Source: Acinetobacter gandensis (GTDB lineage Bacteria > Pseudomonadota > Gammaproteobacteria > Pseudomonadales > Moraxellaceae). Taken from it: a DNA stretch of 64,000 nucleotides. Numbering within the stretch: the stretch's first letter is position 1; the number at the start of each line of letters is the position of its first letter. The translations under genes and the position numbers were made by a program. Location: NCBI RefSeq assembly GCF_001678755.1, contig NZ_LZDS01000023.1, forward strand, positions 225,060 to 289,059, read 5' to 3'. Shown in pieces: positions 29,410 through 38,959 of this stretch. The notes below the pieces were generated by a model. The model was not told the DNA's origin, searched no databases, and saw only the letters and a program-made list of their open reading frames with translations.

Positions 29410-30615
29410 CTAAACTGAATGAGCTAAATACTGATGTACACCTTGCCCTACGGCACGACCCGTTGCAAAGCATGCCGTAAGTAAATATCCACCTGTGGGC
29501 GCATCCCAATCCAACATTTCCCCACAGAGAAATACATGCGGATTGGTCTTTAATTGTAATTGCGTACTTAAAGCATCACGTTTCACACCGCCAGCACAAC
29601 TAATCGCTTCTTCAATTGGTCGAAAACCTGTTAGCGCGAGCGTTAAATGCTTAATCTTTTGTGCCAAAGCCATTGGATCATTCCAAAGATTTTTCGGCAC
29701 CAACTCGCGAACTACAGCTGATTTAGTAGCATCTAAGCCCGCTTTACGCCAGACGTTACTCAACGACTGCTTTTTAGAAGGCTGTAATTTTTTTGCCAGT
29801 TGCTCAATACTTTGGTCTGGCAGCAAATCCAGTGACAACTGCATCGGCAGCGCATCTCGGAAGCATTGACGTAGCGCTCGACCTTGCTTATAGATTAAAC
29901 CACTTTCCAAACCATAATGTGAAATCACAATATCGCCTTGGGTCGCGGCAGCGTCTCCAACCCAAGCATGAACACGCTTTAATGGCTGCCCAAAAACAGG
30001 CTGCATAAATGCAGACCATGGATATTCCACACCGGCATTGCTCGCTTGGAATGGCTCAATCTCATCCTTACTTAACCATTTTTGCCACGCACCATCACTA
30101 CCTAATTGCGACCATGACACGGCGCCACAAGCCATCACAATCGCATCAAATTTTTCAGTCTGTACTGCATGACCTTCAAGTAAATTTTGAATGCGTAGTT
30201 GATTATTCTGCAAGTCTAAAATTTGATGACGATAATGAAATTTAATACCCTGTGCGGTCAAGCGCTTCAACCATGCTCTCAGTAAAGGGGCTGCTTTCAT
30301 CTCAATCGGAAATACGCGACCCGATGAACCAATGTAGGTTTCAATCCCCAGACTTTTCATCCAGCTTTGAATCCACTGCGCATCCCATTGTTTCACCCAT
30401 GGACTGAGCCAATCGACTTGATCATAACGCTGCACAAATTGTTCTATAGGTTCGGCATGGGAAATATTTAACCCCGTTTTACCTGCCATGAGAAATTTAC
30501 GCGCCGCTGAAGGCTTTTGCTCATAAACATGTATCTCATAGTCATACTGACTTAAGACTTCAGCCGCCATCAAGCCTGCCGGACCTGCACCAATAATTGC
30601 AATACGCTGAGTCAT
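29410..30615 (-). CDS. YhiN/TIGR03862-type NAD(P)/FAD-dependent oxidoreductase
   Basis: 402 residues. GAGPAGLMAAEVL at residue 8 onward is the FAD-binding motif, and the C-terminal CGEMLDWDAPTGGYLLTACF is typical of the YhiN/BaiN flavoprotein family (HI0933-like). Substrates of this family are not well defined. The ATG at 30615 is chosen; a TTG six bases upstream is also in frame. It starts right after the stop of the TrmB-like gene, suggesting cotranscription. Confidence 0.85.
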   Translation of the reverse strand: MTQRIAIIGAGPAGLMAAEVLSQYDYEIHVYEQKPSAARKFLMAGKTGLNISHAEPIEQFVQRYDQVDWLSPWVKQWDAQWIQSWMKSLGIETYIGSSGRVFPIEMKAAPLLRAWLKRLTAQGIKFHYRHQILDLQNNQLRIQNLLEGHAVQTEKFDAIVMACGAVSWSQLGSDGAWQKWLSKDEIEPFQASNAGVEYPWSAFMQPVFGQPLKRVHAWVGDAAATQGDIVISHYGLESGLIYKQGRALRQCFRDALPMQLSLDLLPDQSIEQLAKKLQPSKKQSLSNVWRKAGLDATKSAVVRELVPKNLWNDPMALAQKIKHLTLALTGFRPIEEAISCAGGVKRDALSTQLQLKTNPHVFLCGEMLDWDAPTGGYLLTACFATGRAVGQGVHQYLAHSV

Positions 30616-30621
30616 GCCCAA

Positions 30622-31266
30622 TTATTCCGCCTGTTCTTTGACAGGATTTTGTCCCTGTAAAGGCTGAAAATCATCAAAACGTGTTACATAGTCAGCCGGT
30701 TTGGTAATGATTAACTGCTGACACAACTCACCACGTTCCAAATACTTAATTTCAAAATGCGTGCGTGCTGAAGTGGCTGCAATTTTTTCCTTAACGAATG
30801 GCAGTTTCCATACATCAATCAATTGCTGCTGCGCTTCTTCAATATATTCAGGAATATTACTCGCCAAGGTAATTTGACCACCCGGCTGCAAACGTGACAA
30901 TAAAAACTCAAAGAATGGCATATTTAACCAACGCTGTGCAGGATTATGCGGTTCTGGATTCGGGTACAGAATAAAAAAATGTTGTACTTGGGCAGGATGC
31001 AAGGCATGCACCACCCAAGGAATCGCATCTGCATGTACAGGGCTAAGATTTTGCTGCCCTTCAATTTGATGCTGTTTTTGCATCGCCACAAATTTTTCAC
31101 GGGTGCGCTCTACTGCTATTAACTGAAACTCAGGATGTTGTGCAGTGAATAATAAGGCGTGCTTTCCTTTGCCTGCACCAATTTCCACACAAATTGGAGT
31201 TGGCTGAATGGATTGAAAATCACGGGGAGCATGCATACGCTGCGCTTGAAATTGACGAATAGGCAT
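30622..31266 (-). CDS. TrmB-family tRNA methyltransferase-like protein (divergent)
   Basis: 214 residues. The SAM-binding motif EIGAGKGKHALLFT (residue 30 onward) and later HFFILYPNPEPHNPAQRW place it in the TrmB family, which makes 7-methylguanosine-46 in tRNA. The signature that is usually FPDPWPKKRHHKRR is altered to YPNPEPHNPAQRW, so it is a divergent paralogue and may have another substrate. Neighbours are yacG (divergent) and the YhiN-type gene. Confidence 0.72.
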   Translation of the reverse strand: MPIRQFQAQRMHAPRDFQSIQPTPICVEIGAGKGKHALLFTAQHPEFQLIAVERTREKFVAMQKQHQIEGQQNLSPVHADAIPWVVHALHPAQVQHFFILYPNPEPHNPAQRWLNMPFFEFLLSRLQPGGQITLASNIPEYIEEAQQQLIDVWKLPFVKEKIAATSARTHFEIKYLERGELCQQLIITKPADYVTRFDDFQPLQGQNPVKEQAE

Positions 31267-31356
31267 AAACAGATCAAACTAAACAGAACCGCATAAGTCT
31301 AACAACTGCGACTGTTTTTGCCTAATTGAATCATCCATTTTCGCTGGAGTTGCCCC

Positions 31357-31542
31357 ATGCCAACCACCATGAACTGCCCTCGTTGTGGCAAACTCACCAC
31401 ATGGGAAGACAATGAATACCGCCCATTCTGCTCAGATCGCTGCAAATTGATTGATCTTGGTGCTTGGGCCAATGACGAATATCGCCTGCCAACCCAAGAT
31501 GCGCCTCAAGCTGATGGTGGCCGTGAGGAAGATCAGTTCTAA
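31357..31542 (+). CDS. yacG: DNA gyrase inhibitor YacG
   Basis: 61 residues, the usual YacG size. Zinc cysteines CPRCGK (residue 6 onward) and FCSDRCK (about 24-31), followed by [15 protein letters not shown], the family signature. YacG binds GyrB and inhibits gyrase (known in E. coli). Followed by a strong terminator. Confidence 0.95.
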   Translation: MPTTMNCPRCGKLTTWEDNEYRPFCSDRCKLIDLGAWANDEYRLPTQDAPQADGGREEDQF

Positions 31543-31581
31543 ATATGCTTAGATCAGATTTAAATGTGAAAAATATCCAAG

Positions 31582-31610
31582 AAAAAGGTCTACCGCAGTA
31601 GACCTTTTTT
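31582..31610 (+). terminator. Terminator of yacG
   Basis: AAAAAGGTCTAC-CGCA-GTAGACCTTTTTT. Confidence 0.93.
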
Positions 31611-31640
31611 ATTTTATCGAATCCAGTTAAAGCATATTGG

Positions 31641-32285
31641 TTAACCAGCTTTACCCGCAACAAAAGGATTGTGCTGCTTTTCATAACCAATGGTACTCAT
31701 TGGCCCATGCCCAGAAATAAACTGAGTATCGTCAGGTAAACTAAAGCATTCGCGTTGAATCGAGTCTAACAACTGCTGATGATTGCCACGCGGAAAGTCA
31801 GTACGGCCGATAGAACCTTTAAATAACACATCACCCGTCCATAACACACCATATTTAGCGTTATAGAACATGACGTGGCCTGGGGTATGCCCTGGTGCAA
31901 AACGCACTTCAAACTCTTCTTCGCCCAACTTCAGTGTTTCGCCACCTTCTAACCACTGGGTCACATTGACATTTTCAGGAATCGGAAAGCCATATTTGGC
32001 TGATACGTCTTGAATCATGTCGAGCCAAAAAGCATCCTCTTTGTGTGGACCAATCACAGGGACATTCCACGCTTCGGTTAATGCACCCACTGCACCTGCA
32101 TGATCTAAATGCCCATGCGTCAGCCACAATGCTTTTACTGTTAAGCCCAAAGCCTCAACTTCCGCTATCAGCTTTTCAGCTTCCCCACCCGCATCAATTA
32201 AAATGGCTTCTTTGGTTTCGGAATCCCAAACAATGGAACAGTTTTGTTGAAATGCCGTGACGGGAACGATTTTAACTTGCAACAT
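31641..32285 (-). CDS. Metallo-beta-lactamase-fold hydrolase, glyoxalase II-like (YcbL type)
   Basis: 214 residues. The metal motif LTHGHLDHAG (H-x-H-x-D-H) is at about residue 56, with H later in APGHTPGH and the aspartate in LWTGDVLF, and SGHGP near the end. Short form without the glyoxalase-II C-terminal substrate domain, so YcbL-like rather than GloB. Follows hemH by 20 bases in the same orientation. Confidence 0.88.
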   Translation of the reverse strand: MLQVKIVPVTAFQQNCSIVWDSETKEAILIDAGGEAEKLIAEVEALGLTVKALWLTHGHLDHAGAVGALTEAWNVPVIGPHKEDAFWLDMIQDVSAKYGFPIPENVNVTQWLEGGETLKLGEEEFEVRFAPGHTPGHVMFYNAKYGVLWTGDVLFKGSIGRTDFPRGNHQQLLDSIQRECFSLPDDTQFISGHGPMSTIGYEKQHNPFVAGKAG

Positions 32286-32305
32286 AGGGCGACAACCTCA
32301 AGGCG

Positions 32306-33319
32306 TTAATGGGCTAATGTTTGCTTTAAGGCATCAAGATTAGCTTGAAGTAACAAATTGAGCAATCCAACATGATCCTCACGTGAGTTCAATGCAGGGA
32401 TATAACCATAATGGCCACCACCCGCATTTTGGAAAATTTCTGCATTTTGCAATGCGAGTTCTTCTAAGGTCTCTAAACAATCTGCTGAAAATGCGGGGCT
32501 CATCACTTGAACCGATTGGATACCTTGTTGCCCCCATGCTTCTAAGGTGGCATCGGTATAAGGCTTCACCCACTCTTGCTTACCAAAACGCGATTGGAAA
32601 CTAATCTCATACTGTTCAGCAGTTAAACCCAAAGCTTGTGCAACCAAATGACCCGTCACACGGCAACGATCTGCATAGGGATCACCCTTATCGGCATAAG
32701 GCTGTGGAATACCGTGGAATGACATCAATAATTTATCTGGTACACCATGTTCAGCTTGATAATCACGCACACTTTGCGCCAAGGCATGTATAAACACAGG
32801 ATGCTGGTAATAATCACGAATAATGCTCAGACCCGGCAAATTACGCTGCTGTGGAATCCATTTAGCAATGGCATCGTATAAAGGTGCCGTAGATGTTGCT
32901 GAATACTGTGGAAACAACGGAAATAATAGAATATGGTCTTGAGGCTGCTCAGCCAATTGCGCTAAAGCGGCAGAAATCCCTGGATTACCATAAGTCATGG
33001 CCGGAATCACATTCAGTTCAAATTCTGGATATTTTGCTGTGAGATGCTGTTTTACTGCGGCAACTTGCTCAAATAAAATTTCACGCATGGGCGAATCATT
33101 ACCCCAAACCATGTCATAAGCATGTGCAACACGTTTAGGGCGAAATGGCAAAATAAACAAACGTAGAATGATTTGCCAAATCGGTTTCGGGATTTCAATC
33201 ACCCGCTGATCCGACAAAAACTGTTGCAGAAAACGACGCACTGCGGGCACAGTTGGCGCATCAGGCGTACCTAGATTCGCCAGAATAATGGTGACTTTAG
33301 CTTTCTCGGCAGGCAACAT
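32306..33319 (-). CDS. hemH: Ferrochelatase
   Basis: Inserts ferrous iron into protoporphyrin IX, the last step of heme synthesis. 337 residues, normal for bacterial Hem[19 protein letters not shown] (residues 12-29) is the family N-terminus, [17 protein letters not shown] near residue 200 holds the active histidine, and [15 protein letters not shown] near 275 carries the conserved acidic region. Upstream of the MBL hydrolase; probably one transcript. Confidence 0.97.
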   Translation of the reverse strand: MLPAEKAKVTIILANLGTPDAPTVPAVRRFLQQFLSDQRVIEIPKPIWQIILRLFILPFRPKRVAHAYDMVWGNDSPMREILFEQVAAVKQHLTAKYPEFELNVIPAMTYGNPGISAALAQLAEQPQDHILLFPLFPQYSATSTAPLYDAIAKWIPQQRNLPGLSIIRDYYQHPVFIHALAQSVRDYQAEHGVPDKLLMSFHGIPQPYADKGDPYADRCRVTGHLVAQALGLTAEQYEISFQSRFGKQEWVKPYTDATLEAWGQQGIQSVQVMSPAFSADCLETLEELALQNAEIFQNAGGGHYGYIPALNSREDHVGLLNLLLQANLDALKQTLAH

Positions 33320-33384
33320 TACGCTTTTTCCATCAATTTGAATGACGCTAATGTAGCAGCTTTTTATCTATTTAATAAAATAGA

Positions 33385-34413
33385 TTAATATGCAGATTTA
33401 AATTGAAAAACTCGATCATTATCTAGCAAATTACTTTCTAACAATTTTTGACCTTTACTGGTCACTTGCCACAACATCCGCTGACGGTCATCTCGGCCAT
33501 TGGGCACAATCCAGTCATTCTGCCGCATCTGGCTTTTAATGCTGTGTAAAGCGCGAATATTCACTTGTGCCCGCGCAACCGCATGTGCACGTGGCATCTC
33601 AATACGTGCATCATCCAAACCTGTTTCATTCAAAAACTCATTCATACGTTTAGAGAAGAATTCTTCAGGGGTTGGATTAACAAAGGTTGCGCCTAAAATC
33701 GACAAAAGCTGCGCCCACGTCATTTTCTTCTGTACTTTTAATTCTTTGAAATTACCATCTTGATAAGCGTGCATGCGGTATTCAAATGAAAATAGTTCAT
33801 GCATCGACACTTTTGGTAAAGATAAGAACGGATCAACTTCGCGTTTTCCAGACTCTGTTTCGAGTTGAACTAACTGGGCTTTTAAACGATCAATTTCATC
33901 ATGTAAAGCTTGAGTATTCTGTGGGCGTACCCAACCTGTAACAGGATAGCGTTCTAGCATTTGTGGCATGTTCAATCGAACTGCCATTTCTAAATCACGC
34001 AAACTACGATAGGTAAAAACTTGATCGACTTCATTTTGTAATAGTTTTCTAAATTCTTTAAATTTTTCACGAAGTTCAGGTTTAGCATCATGTAACGCAT
34101 CATCACGTGAATCTGGATCATCATGCATAAACACAATGACAGGTTTTTGCTTGGTCACCGCATAGATGTATTCAAGGTGCATATAGCCCACACCAGACAC
34201 AGACTGCTCACCGTATTGACTGCCCAATAAAATCATCACATAGTCACAATCGTCAATTTGACGACGTGCAAAAGCAGTGCTCAATGGTGTGCGTTGTTCT
34301 AGCCCCCATGAGAAAAACCCCATTCCCACAAGCGTCTGAGCCAAAATAATCCGTTCTGGCTGCATTTCGCTACCAGATGTGGAAATGAATACTTGATAAC
34401 GCTTATCGAGCAT
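33385..34413 (-). CDS. DUF4062-domain protein with C-terminal winged-helix-like region
   Basis: 342 residues from an ATG with AGAGGAT about 7 bases before it (a longer upstream start is less likely). Residues 1-110 are a DUF4062 domain: RYQVFISTSGSEMQPERIILAQ, then FSWGLEQRTPLSTA, CDYVMILLGSQYG and QKPVIVFM. This fold is related to TIR-like domains and is often found in defence or signalling proteins. Residues 170-342 contain a coiled coil and QVTSKGQKLLESN, a winged-helix-like end. It sits in a core location between hemH and murI. Function not known. Confidence 0.8.
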   Translation of the reverse strand: MLDKRYQVFISTSGSEMQPERIILAQTLVGMGFFSWGLEQRTPLSTAFARRQIDDCDYVMILLGSQYGEQSVSGVGYMHLEYIYAVTKQKPVIVFMHDDPDSRDDALHDAKPELREKFKEFRKLLQNEVDQVFTYRSLRDLEMAVRLNMPQMLERYPVTGWVRPQNTQALHDEIDRLKAQLVQLETESGKREVDPFLSLPKVSMHELFSFEYRMHAYQDGNFKELKVQKKMTWAQLLSILGATFVNPTPEEFFSKRMNEFLNETGLDDARIEMPRAHAVARAQVNIRALHSIKSQMRQNDWIVPNGRDDRQRMLWQVTSKGQKLLESNLLDNDRVFQFKSAY

Positions 34414-34534
34414 TAGTGATCCTCTCCCGCTGCATAACGCACTCAGCATCGAATTGATCTTAGCTGGAAAATGCGACATGACTACCCCAATATAAAACTA
34501 ATTTTTTCATTTAACGTTGTCCAAAATGACTGAT

Positions 34535-35419
34535 TTAGTCTTCTGAACTTATAAGTCCGATGTTGGCAATGTTCCAAGAAATATCATCTTGAATCAGGCG
34601 CGCCACAACCGGTTTTAAATTTTCCGCATTATTGCCACTGACATAGCATTCTATACGCAAACAATTTTCTCGTTTCTGATCAAATAATAACTCATTTTTA
34701 ATCAAAATTCGGGCTGTTTGTCGTGCAACTGCAAAACCTGAGTCAATTAATGTCAGCTTCTGACCAAAAATATACTGAATTGCCGATTTTAGGAAGGGGT
34801 AATGTGTACATCCAAGCACTAAAAAATCTGCACCTTGATTTACAACTGGCTGTAAAACCTCAGTTAATGTGTTAAGACAAGCCTCACTCATCTGCGCGCC
34901 TGCTTCTACAAAGGGTACTAATTCCAAACTGGTAACAGTCAGAACATTGACCCCTGCCGGCTCAGCAAAACGATGCATCACATCTTTAATCAACTTTCCA
35001 CGAAATGTCGCAGGTGTTGCAAGAACAGCCACTGTTTTACTTTTTGTTTGCAGAACGGCAGGCTTTAACGCAGGAACTAAACCAATAATGGGGAAGTTCT
35101 CCCCATAATGTTCACGCAAATAATCCAAACTAAAAGCAGATGCCGTGTTACATGCCACGACAGCGACTTTACAGCCTTGGCGGTATAACCACTCTATGGC
35201 ATGTGCAGTCAACTCACGTATATTTTGATCATCACGTGGCCCATAGGGTACATGTGCAGTATCGGCATAATACACAATACGTTCATTCGGCAAATAACGC
35301 GCAATTTCCAAGGCCACAGATAAGCCACCAATCCCCGAATCAAATAAACCGATCGGTGCATCTGCGCCAGCTTTCGGCATGGGTACATCCAGTGGGTAAA
35401 TGGGGTGAATGGCGGTCAT
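34535..35419 (-). CDS. murI: Glutamate racemase
   Basis: Supplies D-glutamate for peptidoglycan. Motifs: FDSGIGGLSV (near residue 26), ACNTASA with the first catalytic cysteine (near 91), and LGCTHYPFL with the second (near 205). 294 residues. The start at 35419 is accepted; M14 is an alternative with GGATG upstream. No neighbouring cell-wall genes. Confidence 0.95.
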   Translation of the reverse strand: MTAIHPIYPLDVPMPKAGADAPIGLFDSGIGGLSVALEIARYLPNERIVYYADTAHVPYGPRDDQNIRELTAHAIEWLYRQGCKVAVVACNTASAFSLDYLREHYGENFPIIGLVPALKPAVLQTKSKTVAVLATPATFRGKLIKDVMHRFAEPAGVNVLTVTSLELVPFVEAGAQMSEACLNTLTEVLQPVVNQGADFLVLGCTHYPFLKSAIQYIFGQKLTLIDSGFAVARQTARILIKNELLFDQKRENCLRIECYVSGNNAENLKPVVARLIQDDISWNIANIGLISSED

Positions 35420-35467
35420 AGGATCACTTATATGTTGTTCAGAATGACAAGGTGGAAAGCTTAAACC

Positions 35468-36013
35468 TCAGGTGCCTAATTGCAAGCTCAAATCACCACT
35501 TTGTAACACTAAAATGGATTCACCTTTTTCATTTTCAAGCAGTTCACCCATCTCAACCAAATGAAAGAATGCGGCACGCTGGATCAGTGCATTAATTCCA
35601 AAACGCACATGTACATAAGGGCGCAATTCACCTTGATATTCACGCATAAAAATAGGATGTTCATCATCCACAACAACCACATCTTGTGTCGTGGTCGTAA
35701 ACTGGATATAGCGCTTATTTTCTAGCTCAAGCATATCGACTTGATTAACAAATAAAGGCTCATCTTCTACCTGTATTTCAATCTGCTCGACTGGGGTCTT
35801 TAAATAGAACTTGCTGTCTTCTTTCCATAGTACTGTCGAAAACAAGTCAATAAGCGCTTGGCGTTTGATCAATTGACCATCGTGCCACCATTCTCCATTG
35901 GCTAAAACCTTCAGATCCATTGCACCACAATGCTTTGGATGCCATTGATCTAATGGTGGGATTGACCTTTTGTGACCGGACTGTCCATCTTTTAAGTATT
36001 GTGCAATGTTCAT
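35468..36013 (-). CDS. DUF1285-domain protein
   Basis: 181 residues from the ATG at 36013. WHPKHCGAMDLKVLANGEWWHDGQLIKRQALIDLFSTVL is the hallmark of DUF1285, a small protein of unknown function in proteobacteria. The longer frame upstream (to 36124) has basic residues without the family's N-terminal pattern, so the shorter start is chosen. Upstream of murI, probably separate. Confidence 0.8.
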   Translation of the reverse strand: MNIAQYLKDGQSGHKRSIPPLDQWHPKHCGAMDLKVLANGEWWHDGQLIKRQALIDLFSTVLWKEDSKFYLKTPVEQIEIQVEDEPLFVNQVDMLELENKRYIQFTTTTQDVVVVDDEHPIFMREYQGELRPYVHVRFGINALIQRAAFFHLVEMGELLENEKGESILVLQSGDLSLQLGT

Positions 36014-36270
36014 TAAATTTCTATCATCCCTATTAATGACTTTTTTCGTCGGGTTTCCGATCAATTGCTGCTTCATCCGCCTAATAAATACCTTAGTGAC
36101 GGAAAAATAATATGATTCAGCCAATTGGCTAGAACTCGGTTTAAAACTATACTAGCCCACAATATTCAAGACACGATAGAAAAATTGTGTCTGGGCATTA
36201 AGAACACTCATGGCAGCACCATTTAAATGAGTTAAATGGATGCCACCTTCCGAAATATGAGGAGTCCTAC

Positions 36271-37983
36271 ATGGAACACATCGAACGTGAATCGATGGAG
36301 TTTGACGTAGTTATCGTCGGTGCAGGTCCTGCCGGCCTATCTGCTGCGATTAAAATTCGTCAACTTGCAATTGAAAATAACCTAAACGATCTGTCCGTTT
36401 GTGTCGTGGAAAAGGGCTCCGAAGTTGGTGCGCACATTCTATCCGGTGCTGTGCTAGAACCTCGCGCAATGAATGAATTGTTCCCAGACTGGAAAGAACA
36501 AGGTGCGCCTTTAAATGTGCCTGTAACTGAAGATAAAACCTTCTTCTTATTATCTGATGAAAAATCACAAGAAGCACCGCATTGGATGGTACCAAAAACC
36601 ATGCATAACGATGGTAACTATGTTATTTCGTTAGGTAACGTGGTTCGCTGGTTAGGTGCTAAAGCTGAAGAATTAGAAGTGTCTATTTTCCCAGGCTTTG
36701 CAGCGTCTGAAATTCTTTACCATGAAGACGGGACTGTGAAAGGTATTCAGACTGGCGACATGGGTATTGGTAAAGATGGCGAACCAACGCACAACTTTAC
36801 CCCTGGCTATGAACTTCATGCGAAATACACATTATTTGCTGAAGGCTGTCGTGGTCACTTGGGTAAACGTCTGATTGCTCAGTTCAACTTAGATAAAGAT
36901 GCTGATCCGCAACATTACGGTATTGGTATTAAAGAACTTTGGGAAATCGACCCTGCTAAACACAAGCCAGGTCTGGTGATGCACGGTGCAGGTTGGCCTT
37001 TAAGTGAAACAGGTTCTTCAGGCGGTTGGTGGTTATACCACGCTGAAAACAACCAAGTGACGTTGGGTATGATCGTTGACTTATCATATACCAATCCACA
37101 CATGTATCCATTTATGGAAATGCAGCGTTGGAAAACACATCCACTAATCAAGCAATATCTTGAGGGTGGTAAACGTATTTCTTATGGTGCACGTGCGGTT
37201 GTAAAAGGTGGCTTCAACTCTTTACCTAAATTCACTTTCCCAGGTGGCAGCTTAATTGGTGATGACGCAGGCTTCCTAAACTTTGCGAAAATCAAAGGCT
37301 CTCATACAGCGATGAAATCAGGCATGCTCTGTGGTGAAGCTGTATTTGAAGCGATTGCTGCGGGTGTGGAAAAAGGCGGCGACCTTGCCATTGCACGTGT
37401 GACTGAAGGTGAAGACTTCTTCGCTAAAGAGTTAACTGCGTACACAGACAAGTTCAACAACAGTTGGTTGAAAGAAGAGTTATATAACTCTCGTAACTTC
37501 GGCCCTGCTATGCATAAGTTTGGTCAATGGATGGGTGGTGCGTTCAACTTTGTTGATCAAAACATCTTTAAAGTACCATTTACACTACATGACTTACAGC
37601 CCGACTTCAGCGCTTTAAAAACTGTCGATGCTGCGAACTTCAAACCGAATTATCCAAAACCAGATGGTAAAATTACATTTGACCGTTTGTCTTCAGTATT
37701 CGTATCGAACACCGTACATGAAGAAAACCAACCTGCTCACTTGAAACTGACAGATGCTTCTATTCCTGTAAATGTGAACTTACCAAAATGGGATGAGCCT
37801 GCTCAACGCTATTGCCCTGCTGGTGTTTATGAAATTATGGAAGAGAATGACGGTTCTAAGCGTTTCCAAATTAACGCGGCCAACTGTGTACACTGTAAAA
37901 CGTGTGACATCAAAGATCCTTCTCAAAACATTACTTGGGTAACACCTGAGGGTGGCGGTGGTCCTAATTACCCTAATATGTAA
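36271..37983 (+). CDS. Electron transfer flavoprotein-ubiquinone oxidoreductase
   Basis: Passes electrons from reduced ETF (fatty acid and amino acid oxidation) to ubiquinone at the inner membrane. 570 residues. FAD motif GAGPAGLSAAI at residue 15, the membrane/quinone region in the middle (FPGFAASEIL, GCRGHLGKRL), and a C-terminal 4Fe-4S cluster with cysteines in YCPAGVYE and NCVHCKTCDIKDP near residues 515-555. GAGGAGT lies 6 bases before the ATG. It has its own terminator. In most Acinetobacter this gene is not next to etfAB, as here. Confidence 0.95.
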   Translation: MEHIERESMEFDVVIVGAGPAGLSAAIKIRQLAIENNLNDLSVCVVEKGSEVGAHILSGAVLEPRAMNELFPDWKEQGAPLNVPVTEDKTFFLLSDEKSQEAPHWMVPKTMHNDGNYVISLGNVVRWLGAKAEELEVSIFPGFAASEILYHEDGTVKGIQTGDMGIGKDGEPTHNFTPGYELHAKYTLFAEGCRGHLGKRLIAQFNLDKDADPQHYGIGIKELWEIDPAKHKPGLVMHGAGWPLSETGSSGGWWLYHAENNQVTLGMIVDLSYTNPHMYPFMEMQRWKTHPLIKQYLEGGKRISYGARAVVKGGFNSLPKFTFPGGSLIGDDAGFLNFAKIKGSHTAMKSGMLCGEAVFEAIAAGVEKGGDLAIARVTEGEDFFAKELTAYTDKFNNSWLKEELYNSRNFGPAMHKFGQWMGGAFNFVDQNIFKVPFTLHDLQPDFSALKTVDAANFKPNYPKPDGKITFDRLSSVFVSNTVHEENQPAHLKLTDASIPVNVNLPKWDEPAQRYCPAGVYEIMEENDGSKRFQINAANCVHCKTCDIKDPSQNITWVTPEGGGGPNYPNM

Positions 37984-38017
37984 TTAGTACCCGAACATGT
38001 AATCTCTTTTGAGATAA

Positions 38018-38049
38018 AAATAAACCCGCACTCAGCGGGTTTATTTTTT
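38018..38049 (+). terminator. Terminator of ETF-QO
   Basis: AAATAAACCCGC-ACTCA-GCGGGTTTATTT followed by T residues. Confidence 0.95.
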
Positions 38050-38225
38050 AATATACGATCACATTCTTTAAATAAATATTATTACAAAAAAACTAATCCC
38101 TATAAAAAATGCATTTCATAAGTAGTTTATTTAAAATAATTATCAATGTGTCATTTTATATCCACTAGATTTAGATATTTTATAAATAATTAAAAGAAAT
38201 AATTCCACTAAGCTTAAATACAAAT

Positions 38226-38607
38226 TTAAATTTCATCTATGTAGTAATATATTCTTTTAGATCCTTCAATTTTATAATAATTAATTTTAATTTCTCTAGG
38301 ATTTTCCATATTACAAAGCTTACTTACAACTTCATCTCCTCCACCGTACATTGTAATTACCTTATTTTCAATCAGAAAATTAAACGATGTAGGCTCTTGA
38401 TGATTTCGATGAATTTTTTCCAACTTATATTTTAAGGTCAGATCTTTTATCTTAGAAAAATCAGTACTATTAAATGGAAAAAATCCCCTATTATACCCCC
38501 TAAAAAATCGCTTGTTTATTTTTTTCGTATAAATATGCTATTTTTTCTTCTTCAGCATATACAGGCGAGCTAATGAGCATCATAAAAACCAGTATATTCT
38601 TTTTCAT
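38226..38607 (-). pseudogene. Frameshifted secreted small protein, orphan immunity-like gene
   Basis: An ATG at 38607 starts MKKNILVFMMLISSPVYA-EEEKIAYLYEK, a clean signal peptide, but the frame stops at 38500 (TAG). The second frame runs on to 38226 and encodes RFFRGYNRGFFPFN through SKLCNMENPREIKINYYKIEG and ends YYYIDEI. Removing one base from the seven-A run at about 38528-38534 joins them into a 126-residue protein. This is a one-base frameshift in a homopolymer; real decay, slippage and sequencing error are all possible. Very AT-rich like the neighbouring cargo genes. Two genes on, its ATG overlaps the stop of the fragment at 38604. Confidence 0.65.
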
Positions 38608-38726
38608 TTTAAAAGCCTGCTTTCTCTAATTTTAGTAACTCTATATTGATCATACTGAACAGTATCACATTGAAAATATGCATTATCAGGATCAAGGGAG
38701 CTTATGAGACCATCAAGTTTTAGCAA
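38604..38726 (-). pseudogene. C-terminal fragment of a lost gene, possibly an effector
   Basis: A 40-codon open stretch (LLKLDGLISSLDPDNAYFQC then DTVQYDQYRVTKIRESRLLK) ends with TGA overlapping the ATG of the following gene (ATGA). It has no start and is preceded by an in-frame stop. The stop-start overlap with a downstream secreted protein is the arrangement expected of an effector followed by its immunity gene, so it may be the tail of a second cargo effector. Confidence 0.45.
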
Positions 38727-38913
38727 TCACAGTATAATTTATACTAACCTAAAATATTGCAGTTCAATCAAATATTACACCTATATTTCAGTATTATTTT
38801 TTTAAAACAAGTAATTTAATTTCACCAAAAATTTAAAATTATAGCTTTAAACCCCAATATCTTTATTTAATAAACTTATTAGTCTATAGAATATTGAGTT
38901 TGCTTGAGACAAC
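38727..38913. other. Short non-coding AT-rich stretch in the cargo region
   Basis: Between the decayed pair and the terminator at 38914. No gene and no repeated motif seen; possibly further remains of the lost gene in other frames. Confidence 0.4.
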
Positions 38914-38931
38914 AAACCCGCTTAGGCGGGT
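38914..38931 (-). terminator. Terminator after the immunity candidate
   Basis: AACCCGC-TTAG-GCGGGTT 28 bases after the stop of the gene at 38960, with a short T-rich tail on the minus strand. Confidence 0.75.
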
Positions 38932-38959
38932 TAATTTTAAATTATTATAAAAAAATCAA

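Noticed and set aside
36350..36602. Two overlapping minus-strand frames inside the ETF-QO gene
   Set aside because: They shadow a well-conserved gene; no ribosome-binding site and no family pattern.
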